NCBI GenBank assembly: GCA_963854835.1
Contig: OY978528.1
Coordinates: 32,657,335-32,721,334, forward strand
Direction of reading: 5' to 3'
Length of the DNA stretch: 64,000 bases
Origin: Megamerina dolium
Lineage: Eukaryota; Arthropoda; Insecta; Diptera; Megamerinidae
Shown here: positions 51,355 to 63,558 of the stretch, piece after piece
Position numbering within the stretch: the stretch's first letter is position 1
How the letters are laid out: each line of letters starts with the position of its first letter
Notes under the pieces: model-generated
What the model saw: only the letters and a program-made list of their open reading frames with translations
Databases searched by the model: none
What the model was told of the DNA's origin: nothing
Program-made: the position numbers and the translations under genes

Positions 51355-51643
51355 ACGGCACCATAATACTCTGCATAATACTCTCCTATGACTGTTCTTC
51401 CCTTCTGCAGTTCATCGATGAAGATTATGCAATGTGCATCCCAAATAAACGGAGGCCAAAACCTTTCCTGCCGAGTATTGTGCCTTTGGTCACTATAGTC
51501 GGTTTAGTCGGTTTTTCCAGCCAATCTGCAGATTACCTATTGGACTCAGACGTCTTTGCTCTGATCAAGATGCGATGTCACTCAAACGACTATAGCTTGT
51601 CAACCAATGGTCGAAATGTCATGAAGCTTCACACTAGTGAGTC
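51355..51643 (-). pseudogene. mariner (Mos1-type) transposase fragment
   Basis: Minus-strand frames give SADWLEKPTKPTIV, SAGKVLASVYLG and, one frame over, FIWDAHCIIFIDELQKGRTV then GEYYAEYYGAV. This is the block FWDAxGIIFIDYLxKGxTI typical of Mos1-type mariners. Frameshifts break it. It is bounded on the left by SINE B and on the right by the jockey-like insertion. Confidence 0.75.
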
Positions 51644-51655
51644 ATGTGTAAACAT

Positions 51656-53465
51656 TTTTTTTTTTTTTTTTTTAACAAGCTTTTTTATTGGATCTTTCTA
51701 AAATTACTTAGAAACTAACAATATGTAATCAAATCTTACAAACTAAATAAAATTATGTGATATTCCCAACGTTCCATCACAATTTGTTGAGTCACGAGGT
51801 ATAGCAATTTCACAGCATATTCAGTGTCTTTTCTTTTTAATCGACGATGCCCCGTGCTCAGCAACAATTGCCTAGCAAGGGGATTCGGATGACTGTGAAA
51901 TTTTTGAATGTAGCTTCTGCAAGACATTGCAACTTCCTCAGAAATTGTGGGTACATTTAAATCTCGATGGATGTTAACGTTCCTCATATACCAAGGCGCG
52001 TTTACAATAATTCGCAGACACTTGGATTGTATTCGCTGCAATTTTTCGATATTTGAGGGAGATGCGGTGCCCCAAAACTGAATACCATAAGTCCAGATTG
52101 GCTTCAGGATTGCTTTATATAATAGCACTTTGTATTCGAGATTCAACTTTGATCTTTTGTGTATCAGCCACCATAACTGATTCATTTTAAGCTTGATCTG
52201 AGTTTTCTTTGCCTCTATGTGATTTTTCCAGGTCAGCCTTCTGTCGAGGTGAATACCCAAGTACTTTGTTGAGGAACATTGTGGAACTGATTGGCCATTA
52301 ATTTTAAGTGGGGGACATGTATCTGGCCTTAGCGTGAAGGTTACATGTACGCTCTTTGATTCATTGACTTTTATACACCATTTTGCTAGCCAGATTTCGA
52401 GAGAATCGATATGAGTCTGCAGGAGTTTAGTAGCTTCTATGGGGTTAGAGCGAGAGCACAATATTGCCGTATCATCTGCAAAGGTCGATATAAATGTATG
52501 GTTATTGCTGGGCATATCTGTAGTGTATAAGAGATTCAGTAAGGGGCCCAAAACGCTTCCTTGAGGAACGCCAGCGTGAATATCCAATGGATTTGTTGTG
52601 TAATCCTTGTGATGTACGAGAAATTGTCTTTTCGTGAGGTAGCTACTAAGCAATGAGACATTTGCAGGCAGTAATAGTTTGAGTTTGTAAATAACGCCAT
52701 CGTGCCATACTTTATCGAAAGCTTGAGTGATATCAAGAAAGACAGCTGAGCAATACTTTTTTTCTTCAAAAGTGTTCCTTATCAGAGTTACAATGCGGTG
52801 GACTTGTTCTATTGTGCCGTGCTGTTTTCTAAATCCAAACTGATGATGAGGAATCAGTTGTTTGAGATTAATAAATGGAGTTATATTCATGACAAGTAGC
52901 TTTTCGAATACTTTAGAAAGTAGAGGCAAGAGGCTGATAGGTCTGTACGATGCAACTTTTGTAGGGTCTTTTCCTGGTTTTGCTATCATAATAATTTTTG
53001 AAGTTTTCCAGCACTTGGGATAGTGTTTAATACGAAGGATAGCATTGAAAATGTGCATCAGATGAATTACTGAAGCCGGAGCTAGCTCTTATCATTTTAC
53101 CGGTAATTTTATCTGGACCAGGTGATTTTTTTGGGTTTAAATCTTTATAAATTGCTTTGAATATGTCCTTTTTTTTAATTTTGAGCGTTATTGAGCAAGG
53201 TTGAGAAGTTAATTTTGGTAATGAGGACTGTGAAGAGGGTGGATTGGGTGTAAACACACTTTTTAGGTGGTTTGCAAAAGCCAAACCCTTCTCACAGTTG
53301 CTTCTAGCCCAATTACCGTCACTCAAACGGATGGGGGAATCAGTGAGAATTGGCCGATTTGAGTTTTTTGCTGATTTCCACAAAGAGTAGTCTGACGCTT
53401 CACCAGGTGTTAATTTCGCTATGTGCTCTTCTAACTCTTTGTTGTTTTTATTTTTTAAGGTTTTT
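51656..53465 (-). mobile_element. 5'-truncated jockey-like LINE with target duplication
   Basis: The copy reads leftward. It ends in a run of about 18 T (poly-A on its own strand, 51656-51673) and is flanked by an 11-bp duplication TGTGTAAACAT (51645-51655 and 53466-53476). At 1.81 kb it lacks ORF1 and the endonuclease, the usual result of incomplete target-primed reverse transcription. Confidence 0.88.
51736..53465 (-). pseudogene. reverse transcriptase of the jockey-like LINE, frameshifted
   Basis: The upstream part (53465 to about 53088) includes NPKKSPGPDKITGKMIR. A frameshift near 53087 moves the frame into ELAPASVIHLMHIFNAILRI. RT blocks then follow in order: KPGKDPTKVASYRPISLL, HQFGFRKQHGT, FLDITQAFDKVWHDG, GVPQGSVLGPLLNLLYT, the catalytic FADDTAIL, a thumb with STKYLGIHLDRRLTW, and a C-terminal PIWTYGIQFWGTAS. 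The catalytic Asp pair is intact. Endonuclease sequence is missing by truncation. Apart from the one frameshift the coding is clean, so the copy is young. Confidence 0.9.
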
Positions 53466-53476
53466 TGTGTAAACAT

Positions 53477-55131
53477 GAGACATGATCCTGTTTTAGTGGC
53501 GCCACTTCTTAAAAAATCTTAGGACTTTTCAGCCCATACATGAAAAATTGAAACAGTTCCTGAAAATAGACAAAAACTAAAGAAATACGTGTTCAACTAG
53601 TTTCTGAAATATTGGTACAATGCCTGAGTGCCTGGGGAAAATACCATCTACGGTGTTCTCCAAACTTCGCTTCTATTCTAAGCTCTAAAATTTCACACCA
53701 ATTGTGGAACAACATTTTTGATTTTACTACAAAGAATTGTTCACATTTTTCAGTTTTCAACTTTTTAACATAAATCCGTCATAGAAGGCATCATAAAATT
53801 ATTTAATTACATTATGTATTGTACTATGTAGTACAAGTCAGTAGAGTGCACATGAGCAATCGGTAGAAACATTCAAGCACACTCTGCGAACAATCAAAAA
53901 CGTAATTAAACAAAATGAGTGAAGAGAGAAAAACTTAAAATGTCATTAGTTCATCATGTATGATAAAAGGGAGGTGAAACGAAAAGAAAAGACAAAATAA
54001 TAAAAAAAAACCGAGCAAAATGAAAAAGATCCAATCATAATAATACTGACCGTAGCCAACGACATAACAATGCAATATGTAAGTAATACAAAACCACAGC
54101 GACAACCACAATATTACCGACCGACAATCGCATCAGTGAAACGTAGTGCACAGCTGCGTAATTTGCAACATTTTAATGGTTTTTTATTTATTTTTATTTT
54201 TACACCACCACCACCACGACCACGACGGCGACAACGTTGGCAGTGCATTACTTCTGTTGTTATTACCATTCTCATTCTTGTTGCTATTGTTGTTATTGTT
54301 ATAATTGCTTTTGTCTTCTTTTTTCGTGTGTATGGGTCGTTTTTGCTTGCATGAAATCACTAAAGTGTTTGATAAACGTTTTAACAGTAGCTGCATTGTG
54401 TATGGATTCTCGTTTATGCACATACATATACGCACTGTTGCATGCACCAAAGTCAATATACTCATAAAAAAGTAAAGCAACTGCACCAACATTACCAATG
54501 GGTATTTTTGTGCCACCGCACCCCACGTCTTTGCTTGTCTGCCGATTTGCGCGATATGTGTGCATGAAAAAAGGAGCTTAATTTTGTTGCTGATGTTGCT
54601 TTTTATGCTGATATGCTGGTGTTCCTCTTTGTTCCTTCTAGCAATCTGTGCGTATGTTGCTTACTTGTGTTGTTTTTTCTTTTTCGTTTCTTCTTCTTTT
54701 CAGTAATTGTTGTTGTTGCTCATTGTACTTTTTTATCGCACTCAACACCTTTTTCCGTTGATCCGTTTTTATGACACGCAATGTTTTTGGTTTGTTATTG
54801 TTGTTGCTTTGCTTATCGTAGTACGGATGCTGTTGATGCTGCTATTGACAATGAGTTGCAACTTAGGAAAAAATTTGTTTTTGCCACTTTAAGCTTTGTT
54901 GATTCTTTTACATTTGCCTTTTCCACTTTTTTGGTTTATTCTTGTACAAAACAGATGAGTACATGTACATGTCACAAAAGACCCCAGTTCATTTACTTAG
55001 GCAGCGATTTCAGGAAAGTTCCCAACAAAGCAAAGATATTCGTAAAAATCTTACAGTAAGTTTGTCTTTGGTTTGGAAAAATTTTATTATTGCAAAAGCA
55101 TTCAAAATAATTGTGGAATATACAGAAGGAA
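53477..55131 (+). other. AT-rich noncoding DNA
   Basis: Short open frames at 54070-54890 arise from (CAC)n/(GTT)n-like sequence and show no family motif. No gene is seen. Confidence 0.5.
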
Positions 55132-55402
55132 GGGTGCCGTAGCTCAGTGGTTAGTGTGTTCGCCTTCTGATCTATAGGTCGTGGGTTCAATCGCCGGCTG
55201 AAGCATACAAAATTGAATATCGAAAAGATTTTTCTTTCGAACGATACCCACATGGCGGCAAGTAATTGGCAATTCTTCCAGGAGTAACAATTTGCTTCGC
55301 TTCTAATACTGTCCAAAAAATTTAACACACTACTAGAAGAGAAGCTCCGTCAAAGGGCCTTTCGGGGCCTATAAGTGCCACATATTTATTTTGTTGTTGT
55401 TG
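55132..55402 (+). repeat. tRNA-derived SINE, family B, short form
   Basis: It starts GGGTGCCGTAGCTCAGTGG with box A TAGCTCAGTGG (55140-55150) and box B-like GGTTCAATCGC (55184-55194). It ends AAGTGCCACATATTTATTTT plus (GTT)n. Compared with 50983-51350, about 100 bp is missing between two TTCTA motifs. Confidence 0.85.
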
Positions 55403-55902
55403 AATTGAAAGCAACCATACAAGATAGCTCATACTAACGCTTACTTCAAATTAATAGGCAAATATATACGCAACTCTTACATGAAGAAATTGTAAATATT
55501 AGATATGAGATAAATAAGATATGTTCGGACTTGTGGGGTTATTTTGTCGATATTTAGCTGTTTTTGTGTGTATATTCTCCCCCATTTCACGCTTTGAATT
55601 GTGATTTTACTTGCTTTAATCGATCAACCCAACAAAATGTTGCTAAAATAGCAAATTAATTCGAAGATCGCGCATTCTCAGGAAAATATTGCTGCATGTT
55701 GGCGTGACGGACGAACCAGATTTATCAATGTCCATGTTCTCCGTGTTTGGTATACGGGCTTGTCCAGCATGCGGCTCATTCGGACGCATTTTAAATTTTA
55801 GTGCGTGTTAGGCATATTTAGCTGTGAGTAAAATTGAAAAGAAATCCAAATATATGATCGATCCCAATTAATTTTTCCTTCTCAATATATCCTCAGAATA
55901 TA
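55403..55902 (+). other. noncoding DNA with a weak transposase trace
   Basis: At about 55665-55700 the plus strand reads AHSQENIAA, resembling the ENIAAVSESV block of the DUF4817 elements elsewhere in the window. Nothing else supports an element here. Confidence 0.3.
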
Positions 55903-56053
55903 CAGGATGGGCCATCTGTTGGTCCTTGTTTCAAGCAATGATTTTAAGTACAAAATTGTGTCTGTTGTTAAAAATCGTCGTTAACAACACAACAATGCAT
56001 TTAATCGTTCAAATTTAAATTAAAAGTGTGTGACCAACAGTTGCCTCATCCTG
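55903..56053. mobile_element. possible 151-bp MITE
   Basis: The ends CAGGATGGGCCATCTGTTGG and, inverted, CAGGATGAGGCAACTGTTGG match imperfectly over about 20 bp. TA precedes the left end, but the right side reads CA, so the duplication is decayed or absent. There is no coding. Confidence 0.5.
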
Positions 56054-59000
56054 CACTCATTAAGGGGGCCCCTATACAAAATGAACACAAAACATCTGAA
56101 AGTCGACAAATAACCCCAGGAATCACGTTGGAACAGTGGAATGCATGACTGACTCTCATTAAATTTTCATTTTAACCTTTTCCGTGAACATATTTACTAC
56201 TCTATAGAAACTGAAAAAATAAACGGATTCAGATCAAGAATTTCTTTATGCTTCCTTGGGCAAAAGTACTTGAAATAATCCAAATTTTAGATTTTCCGCT
56301 CCATACCATTTAGTCCACATTAATGTTATGTACACACAAATAATTATCATTAAGAAGTATTTTGCAACTGGTAACATATTGTTCATCTTGCAAAAGTAAT
56401 CATGAAACATTACACACACACAGTTACGACACAGTTTGTTCTCTAGCAAATGCTGTAAAGGAATGATCATAATTTCTACATTTTCTGGAACATAGGTTCA
56501 TGTGAATATATATTAAGGCTATATTCGCATTTTTTATTATGCGATTATATTTTAACAGAAATTTATATGGCTGTGATAGCATACATATGTTCATAGCATA
56601 TGTGCATTCGGACAGTTTAAAATTCACTAATTACTTGATTAAAATTTTGACATGTTACATGAAAGCTATGTTGATTTACTCCAAAAAATCGGTATGACAC
56701 TGATAATGTGATTTATATTTTTCAATTATTTTGAACTATTCTTAGTCATATTTTCTCTAACCGGTTAGTGAAAACCGTCGAAATTCCTTAAAGATAATTT
56801 CAAAATATGAGAGTACAACTGATTTTTATGAAATGTTTGCTCATTTAGAATAACGCTACAATATTATCTGCATGATATTTCGAATTTGAACTAATATATC
56901 ATCTTTTTTTCGTGCGATTTTGAGCTCTTCTAATGCAGTACTTAGATACATGGATGCAAAATCAAAACCACAAATAACTGCAACCACAAAATTCATTAAA
57001 TCGTTTTAACAGTGGCATTCATTTCATTAACTCTCTCAGTGAACTGTTGCATCATTCTGCTCTCTCTCATATCTAGTACCACATTGCAATCCAATAGAGT
57101 GACCCAATATTTAGCACTATATTACAGTTAATTAGTATATTAGTGTAAAGTCAGACAGTATCTTATTGACCTCATTTGTTTTCAACTTCCTTTACTTGAT
57201 TATTCACTTTCAAAATTTACAATATATGTATATGTATATGTTTCATTTACCCACTAATTATTACAGCAAATCAATTAAAAAGTTACATTACGAATAATTA
57301 AAATTATAATTGGTACTCGTACTCTCGCATTTGTTGCTTGGTTTCCAAGGTTTGGTTAGAACACCCTTTTCGTTTATCTGTACTTGTTATTCTTTGTTGA
57401 ATTTTTTTTTTTTAAATACAATACGAGCACTATACAAACAACACCAACAATAGCAATAAAAAATAAGGGAAGGAAATCATCCCTGAAGGCATTTATGCTA
57501 AAGAAAATGTAAATAGACATACTTAAATCATTTTTGGATAATATCATTATGATTGTATTCGTATGTATTTAATTTTATAATTGTAATACTTAGTATACAT
57601 GTTGAAATTAGGGTAAATTGTATAGCATAAGTAATTAGGAAGTTATTGAGATATGATAATTGGTTGTCGTGGTAGTAAAAATAGTACCAAGAAATTTAAA
57701 GAGGAAATTTAATAGTTAAGCATTTTTGGTTTTTTTTTTTTGTTGCTGAAAAATAGCAATTGATATTGATTTTTTCATTTAAATTAAATGTTGAAATACA
57801 TTATTATTAATTTAATTATTTATTTACAAAATATGAAAATCATTACTTATTCCAATAGGGTATTAATTTGTTATACTGTTTTATATGCCCACTCCATGTC
57901 TAAGTGACATGTTGAGTTTTTTTAATTAATAATTTCGTTACATTCTTAGTAAAATATTACAACAAAGAAAACAAAAAGGTTAATTATAAAATCTGTAGTC
58001 TAGAATACATCACAATGTGATGCAACTCTTACTTTTACTAACTAAATTGTATGTAAGATATGTATATTTTTTTTATAAATCGCTTAGATATTACAAATAA
58101 AACTATAACTTTAAAATACTACTATCGTGATTATTCAATTCAGTGTGACTTGAGGCTATAGGTTAGAAATAGAACATAAAATAGATATTTTTTTCTTAAA
58201 TTTTAGCATTGTTCATGTATTTTAAATTGTTGTTAAATGATTGCATTACATTAAGAAATATTTGAAAGAGGGGCATAATAACGAATTTGCATTTACTTTT
58301 GATTTACCTTTACTGCTGCTCAATTCATGTACTGATTCATGTAACCCAAAAGGCATTTAAGAACAAAAAATGACAAAATCAAAATGCCCAAAAATAATTG
58401 CAAACTTATATATTTGCAATTAATATTAGCGACAAACGATCACGAACAACAACAACAACAGCAACATAAATATATAAATACTTAAATAGTTTTCATTCAA
58501 GCAAAGTTTGTGAATACGAGTATGAATATGTATGCCAATGGCATAAATATTACTGAGATAGACATAAAATAGACAATCAAACTGACACTGTTTGTATAGA
58601 GTAAGACAGCAGCAGCAAACAAAGACATTGAATAACAATGAACTTTTGCTCTTGTTGTTATTTATTGCGATTTTCTTTTTAGAATATAAATTATTTAGTA
58701 GAATTTACTTTATGCTGCTATTGTTTGAAAATACAATATTTTTGCTTTGGAAAATTATTTATTTAAGTAATTGTAATTTTCTCAAAATGAAAATTTACCA
58801 TTATATAGATTTAAATATGTCGTAGGTGTGGAACTAAATGGACTTGATTAGGATAGTTTAAGAAATTTATATACTATTTGATAATATTCATCTTAGTTTG
58901 GTTGGTGATAAGTTTAATGGCATCTGTGAATCATTGTTAATGTAGAACAAAATCAATTCATATTTCAATGCATGGAAATAATAATGGTTTCAGATTTAAG

Positions 59001-59102
59001 GAGGCATCTACAATGGGCATGGGATATTTCAGTATTTCGACCAAATGCAATACAAATTTTCTGAAAATATTTTAATAATAAAGTAGAAAGAATCTCGGCG
59101 AT
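56054..59102 (+). other. AT-rich noncoding DNA
   Basis: A unit resembling the 43.3-44.6 kb repeat lies at about 56070-56120. Otherwise I see nothing. Confidence 0.5.
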
Positions 59103-59751
59103 TTGCGAAAATATTCTTATTCTTTAACATTGTTGTTAAACAAATTTACAAATTCATGTGAACTTAGATATGGTAAAAGTAGCAGTAGGGGAAGGATGGA
59201 TATTGTTGGACACAAGGCATATCTCCCAGTAGTGCTTGAGAGTTTCAACCAACTGCCATTGGCTCGTCTCATGGTAAGTTCATTTTCCATTGAGCACTCT
59301 ACCTGTAGCATAAAAATTTAATACTTCGAAAGTTTTTTTTCTCATAGTATTTTACTTATTTTAACAACATTGTACGATGAAAGAATTTTGGTAAATATAT
59401 TTATATTATTCGTGGAACCTCAAGCCTCTGACGCATAGAAGAATTTTGTATGAAGTTTGCATTGTGTAATCTTATGTGTCGCCATTTTGTAAAAATAAGA
59501 GTTCGGGATTACATTGTACACTTAGGCAAATCGCAGACTCCGCAGAAAAAAAACCCTATCTAACCGAAACTGAGTTGGAGGAAGACAATGATTTCTGCAT
59601 AATTTGTAAGAAAAATATGCCGATGCCATTGCATATTTCAAATATTAATATTGGAAGATATAAAAAGTTTTTTCTGTTTTTTTTCTGGGCCCCGTCCTTT
59701 GAGCCTAATTTTTTTCGTTTAATATTCTCGTATTTTATCCATCACTCCTGA
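59103..59751 (+). other. coding-like but unidentified stretch
   Basis: One frame reads GHKAYLPVVLESFNQLPLAR and runs into GTAAGTTC, a donor-like sequence at about 59273. A second frame from about 59476 contains LTETELEEDNDFCIICKKN. I do not recognise either. No acceptor or continuation was found, and chance open frames are common here. Confidence 0.15.
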
Positions 59752-59759
59752 TGATTCGC

Positions 59760-60010
59760 TTCAGAAATGGGGCGGGTCGATTTCGATGGTAATTCGGTTA
59801 ATCAAATATTTGTGGCATGTGGCACCCAAGACACATTTACCATTTTTAAATGATCCCAAAGTGTCATGTGGTTGGTGTTTAGTGTCTCCGCTATGCCCAG
59901 ACAGTTTGCGTGCCGATCTAGCTCCACCAGTTGGAAAATTTCATCAAGTTTTTCAGAGTCCCGTTCTCACCGTAAAATGCATAAAGTTGTCTGCATGGTT
60001 TTGCATACTT
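59760..60010 (-). pseudogene. mariner transposase N-terminal fragment
   Basis: The minus strand reads LVELDRHANCL, GIAETLNTNHMTLWDHLK, then SWVPHA followed by a stop (core about 59800-59935). This is the helix-turn-helix plus WVPHEL block of mariner transposases. The flanks do not continue the protein convincingly. Confidence 0.7.
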
Positions 60011-61175
60011 TTACTCTGTTTTATGTATTAAAATAATCTGGTACATTTGGCTTCAACAATATATCCATGTTTGACTATGGACTTTGTGCTGCCATTAATT
60101 TTAAGATTGGAATACTTATTGTTAGACCCTTGAGAGATGTTCAATAAACAAGCAATAGTATTTAAAAAATGTTTGCACTGATTTTGGCTTTTTACAGTAA
60201 AATATAATAATGTATATAACTATTTACATGAATAATGAATTACAAAACAGTCTATAAAAAATGTAGCCTGAGTCTCTGAATGGCGCGGCAAATCGACTAA
60301 GATGGCTAAATATATGACTATTAACATCATATTGTGCCAAAAACCGGAAATTCCTTCTATATCACCCTGTAAATATGTACCTATATATTTTAAATTGCAT
60401 AATAAATATTTGCAAGACTTATCATTACGTTTATCGTAAATGCTTGTTGTTGAATTTGAATATAAGATACATGCGTCATTTGTAATACGGGCTCACATTT
60501 TTTTTTCACTTACCATACAAGAGCGGAGTACACATAATAGAAAGTTGCATAGTAAATAACTTAACAATAATGAATTCATAGATACATACGTCATTTATTA
60601 CATCCTTTATGCTAGTAAACTGACGTCATTCTATATTTGAAAAACTAATTTCTTTGTTTAATGGCCAGCACTTTTGAATTGTCTCGATACAACAACACAC
60701 ACGTAAGAAGTATTGTACTAGTGTGAATATACTAAATAAATAAAAGGACTATGCAATATAAATAATTTATTTTCGATTTGATTTTATTCTGTTGACATTT
60801 TAACCTCGTTGTGTGACCAAAAGTTAAGTGAAGCATTCAAGCGTAAAATGCATCATATTTAAGATTTACCCAATAATATTATGAAACATGTTATGTAAAT
60901 ATACAATTTATTATTTAGATGGAAATAACATAGACATATGTATGTATACACATTTCTACATGTGTGTCTGTGTGTGCGTGTGTGTCTTCATATACCACAA
61001 CAAAATTGTCAATCAAACCAAGCGGAAAAAGAAGGAAAATTAAAACAAACTAATTTAAATTTTTATTCATTTTTTCTTTTCATTTTCTATTCTATTCTAT
61101 ATTTATGTATTATATACATCGTAGATATGTATTTGCATTATCTAATTTTTTTCTTGTGTTCTCCTTTTATTACAG
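60011..61175 (+). other. 3' part of the 23.4-kb nemo intron
   Basis: AT-rich. A single transposon-like end, ATATCACCCTG followed by TA, is at about 60359-60369 with no partner found. It ends with the T-rich tract and ATTACAG before the 61176 exon. Confidence 0.7.
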
Positions 61176-61231
61176 GTACTTTCCGCATTGGACATTTTGC
61201 AACCACCTCATTTGGATTTCTTCCAAGAAAT
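61176..61231 (+). CDS. nmo: nemo/NLK-type MAP kinase, short internal exon (beta-4 region)
   Basis: This 56-nt exon follows a pyrimidine-rich tract ending ATTACAG. It reads V then LSALDILQPPHLDFFQE, plus the first two bases (AT) of the next codon. It joins the 37600-37729 exon in phase 0, giving ...KHEN-V-LSALDIL, exactly the order known in Nemo and vertebrate NLK. The segment covers the beta-4 strand and the NLK-specific QPPH(L/I)D(F/Y)F stretch just before the hinge. The exon must stop after GAA-AT: in the family the next residue is Ile followed by Tyr-Val, whereas reading on gives Met-Tyr-Pro and soon a stop. The donor is therefore GTATCCTTT at 61232, which is not the usual GTRAGT. The next exon is not in the window. 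Confidence 0.93.
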
Positions 61232-61240
61232 GTATCCTTT
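61232..61240 (+). promoter_or_regulatory. nmo: U12-type 5' splice site of nemo
   Basis: The donor after the 56-nt exon reads GTATCCTTT. It matches the nearly invariant 5' splice-site consensus of minor-spliceosome (U12) introns of the GT-AG class and fits the major-spliceosome consensus poorly at positions +4 to +6. Protein homology forces the exon to end here, so the site was not picked merely for its match. The branch point and acceptor lie outside the window. Confidence 0.8.
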
Positions 61241-63558
61241 TTTTCAAAATACAAAATAAAATAAAAAAAAAACAAAACAAAATGGAAACGACCGTCAAGC
61301 AACAAAGAAAAATAGTATATACAATACTTTGTCAGTAAAATATAGTTTTTTCCAGACACTACATTCATCGCCGTTCCCAACACTTCTATTGCATGTACAG
61401 CACACCGAATGAAAGAAAAAAAATTGTGTATATATTGTACTATACTAAGTACTTTTTACTATATATGCACCACTGTCTGCTACTGCTGCTGCTGTTTCTG
61501 ACAATGGCTTTAGTGGTCACAGTAGTTTTTTTTTTGTCATTTCATGGTGCTATTGCTACTGCATTAGTTTTGCAGTGACGCTATTTTGGTTTTGACTTTT
61601 TGTTTGTTATGACACCGCTTCCAAGTTATGCTATTCAAGTTTTTGTCTGTCTGCAAGATGATGATGATTATTATTATTATTATTTTTATGTTTGTTTAGA
61701 AAACCTAACCTACTAAATACTTTTTATACTTATTTTCTACTACTCTGTACTCTTTTTTTTTCTCTCTCCTATAAGTCGACATTGTTGCACCTTTTACACT
61801 TTCATATGTTCAACTTTGACTACACTGTTAAGGATTTCTAATACGATAGTTCTTTATCAGGCTCATTGCGCTTACTTTAATGGTTACACTCGTAGTTATT
61901 TACTACTGTTTTTTACCACTTTTTTATTGATATTCTTGTACCTCTTATGCTTACGGTAGTAAGATTCATGAATATAGATGTGGCAGGTATAGAAAAGTCG
62001 ATCTGTTTGTCTCATTAGTCTGTCTGTCTGTCTGAACACTGACGTAAGTCTATACAAATTTACTACAAAACTATTTATGTTTTCAGATCGGAAACTCGAA
62101 ATTCGATTTTTTTCATATAAAAACCTCCAATAATTTATATATAAGAGATTTTCAAAGATATGTTTACTTACAATAGACGAGATTTTCAGAATGGACGTAA
62201 TCAAATCAAAATCACTCCCCTACCTGCTACATAAAAATAAAGTATGTTTCCTAATGTATGCTTTTCCGTCTGTCATTGTGTGTGTACGTACCCTGCATTA
62301 CCGAAGATAATTCCTTTTTAAACTTGCTGAGTTCATTTTTATTGTCAGCTTTACTTGCTTAGTTTATTTCATAATCTTTTTATTTATTTTCGCATTTTCT
62401 AATTGCAAATTTTCGTCTTCCCTATCATTTGTTGCAAATATGGTAAAGTTTTTGCAACTCTTTCGAAAACTTTGTTTACTGTTGCGTTGGATTACGTTGT
62501 GTTTGGTACATATCTATGTATTGCTATAGTGTCAACACAAGATGTATATGCTTTTCATTTTAATATAAATTTTTTTTTAACCAAATTTTAATGTCATTTT
62601 GTTTATACCCGCTGCTCTAATCATTTTTTTATTCATAGACATCCTCCTATTCTCTTGTTTTATTTTCTTTTATTTATTATTATTATTATTATTGTTGTTC
62701 TCGTGAAAGTGTTGTAGTGCTTGTCTTTGCGTGCAAAAAAGTGTCAATTTTAATTTATTACTCTCGTCGTCAATATTATCTGTTTTGGATGTTTTTATTC
62801 TTATTCTGTTTATGTTTGAAAGAAAATGCATAAAAATTTTATTACTAAACATTTTCTATAAGAACTAAAAAATAACCCTCCACAAAGGAATAATGCGTAT
62901 AAACATGCATACAAACTTGTGAATATACAATATGTATATGAGGTTTTTGTATTGTACATACAATATATACATATATACGAGATATGTAAGTGACTGATGT
63001 AAGTTTTTGACGAAAATGTATAAAAAATTGAAATTGATGGTGAATCTCTATATAAATACAAACTATTTTAATATTCCATGATCAATTTATTTATTGCCGA
63101 GCAGACAATTTAGCATTTTTAAAGAAACAAGTCCGTCTCAATCGAATTTTAAGTGAATGTTGTAAAAAAATAGCATCGTATTTATTTAAATATCTATTTA
63201 GAATATAAATTATTCCAGAGGATTGTAGCGTAAAGATGTATGATTTACTGTTTACATCCAAAGGCAATATATTTGAATGCCACTAACGATATTCGGATAG
63301 CTGCGATTGCCTTAAGAAGAATACAATTTTCTGAAAATATCGATAATAAATCTGATTACAATATAATTAAATTTATTTATTTCCCACTCATACCATACAC
63401 ATAATCCAATTGGCAATTAGTCTCACTCATGCTGGAGTGTACGATGTATTTTACCTTCTATTAAATCTACCCTCGAAATTATGGCTTCATATGCGATGGG
63501 TAGGCATGAGTTTTATATTATGACTTTGTCCATTTTTAATCAAAATAATGGTATTTAT
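61241..63558 (+). other. nemo U12-type intron, 5' part
   Basis: AT-rich intron. No sequence encoding the expected next residues (Ile-Tyr-Val and the hinge) was found, so the intron continues past the window. (TTA)n lies at about 62676-62691. Confidence 0.7.

Noticed and set aside
55140..55194. tRNA gene from box A and box B motifs
   Set aside because: No cloverleaf or acceptor stem closes. The same sequence recurs with a long unrelated body, so it is a SINE.
61985..62045. Third copy of the GTCCGTCCGT repeat, from GTCTGTCTGTCTG
   Set aside because: Only the short pyrimidine repeat is shared. The flanking blocks and ends are absent.
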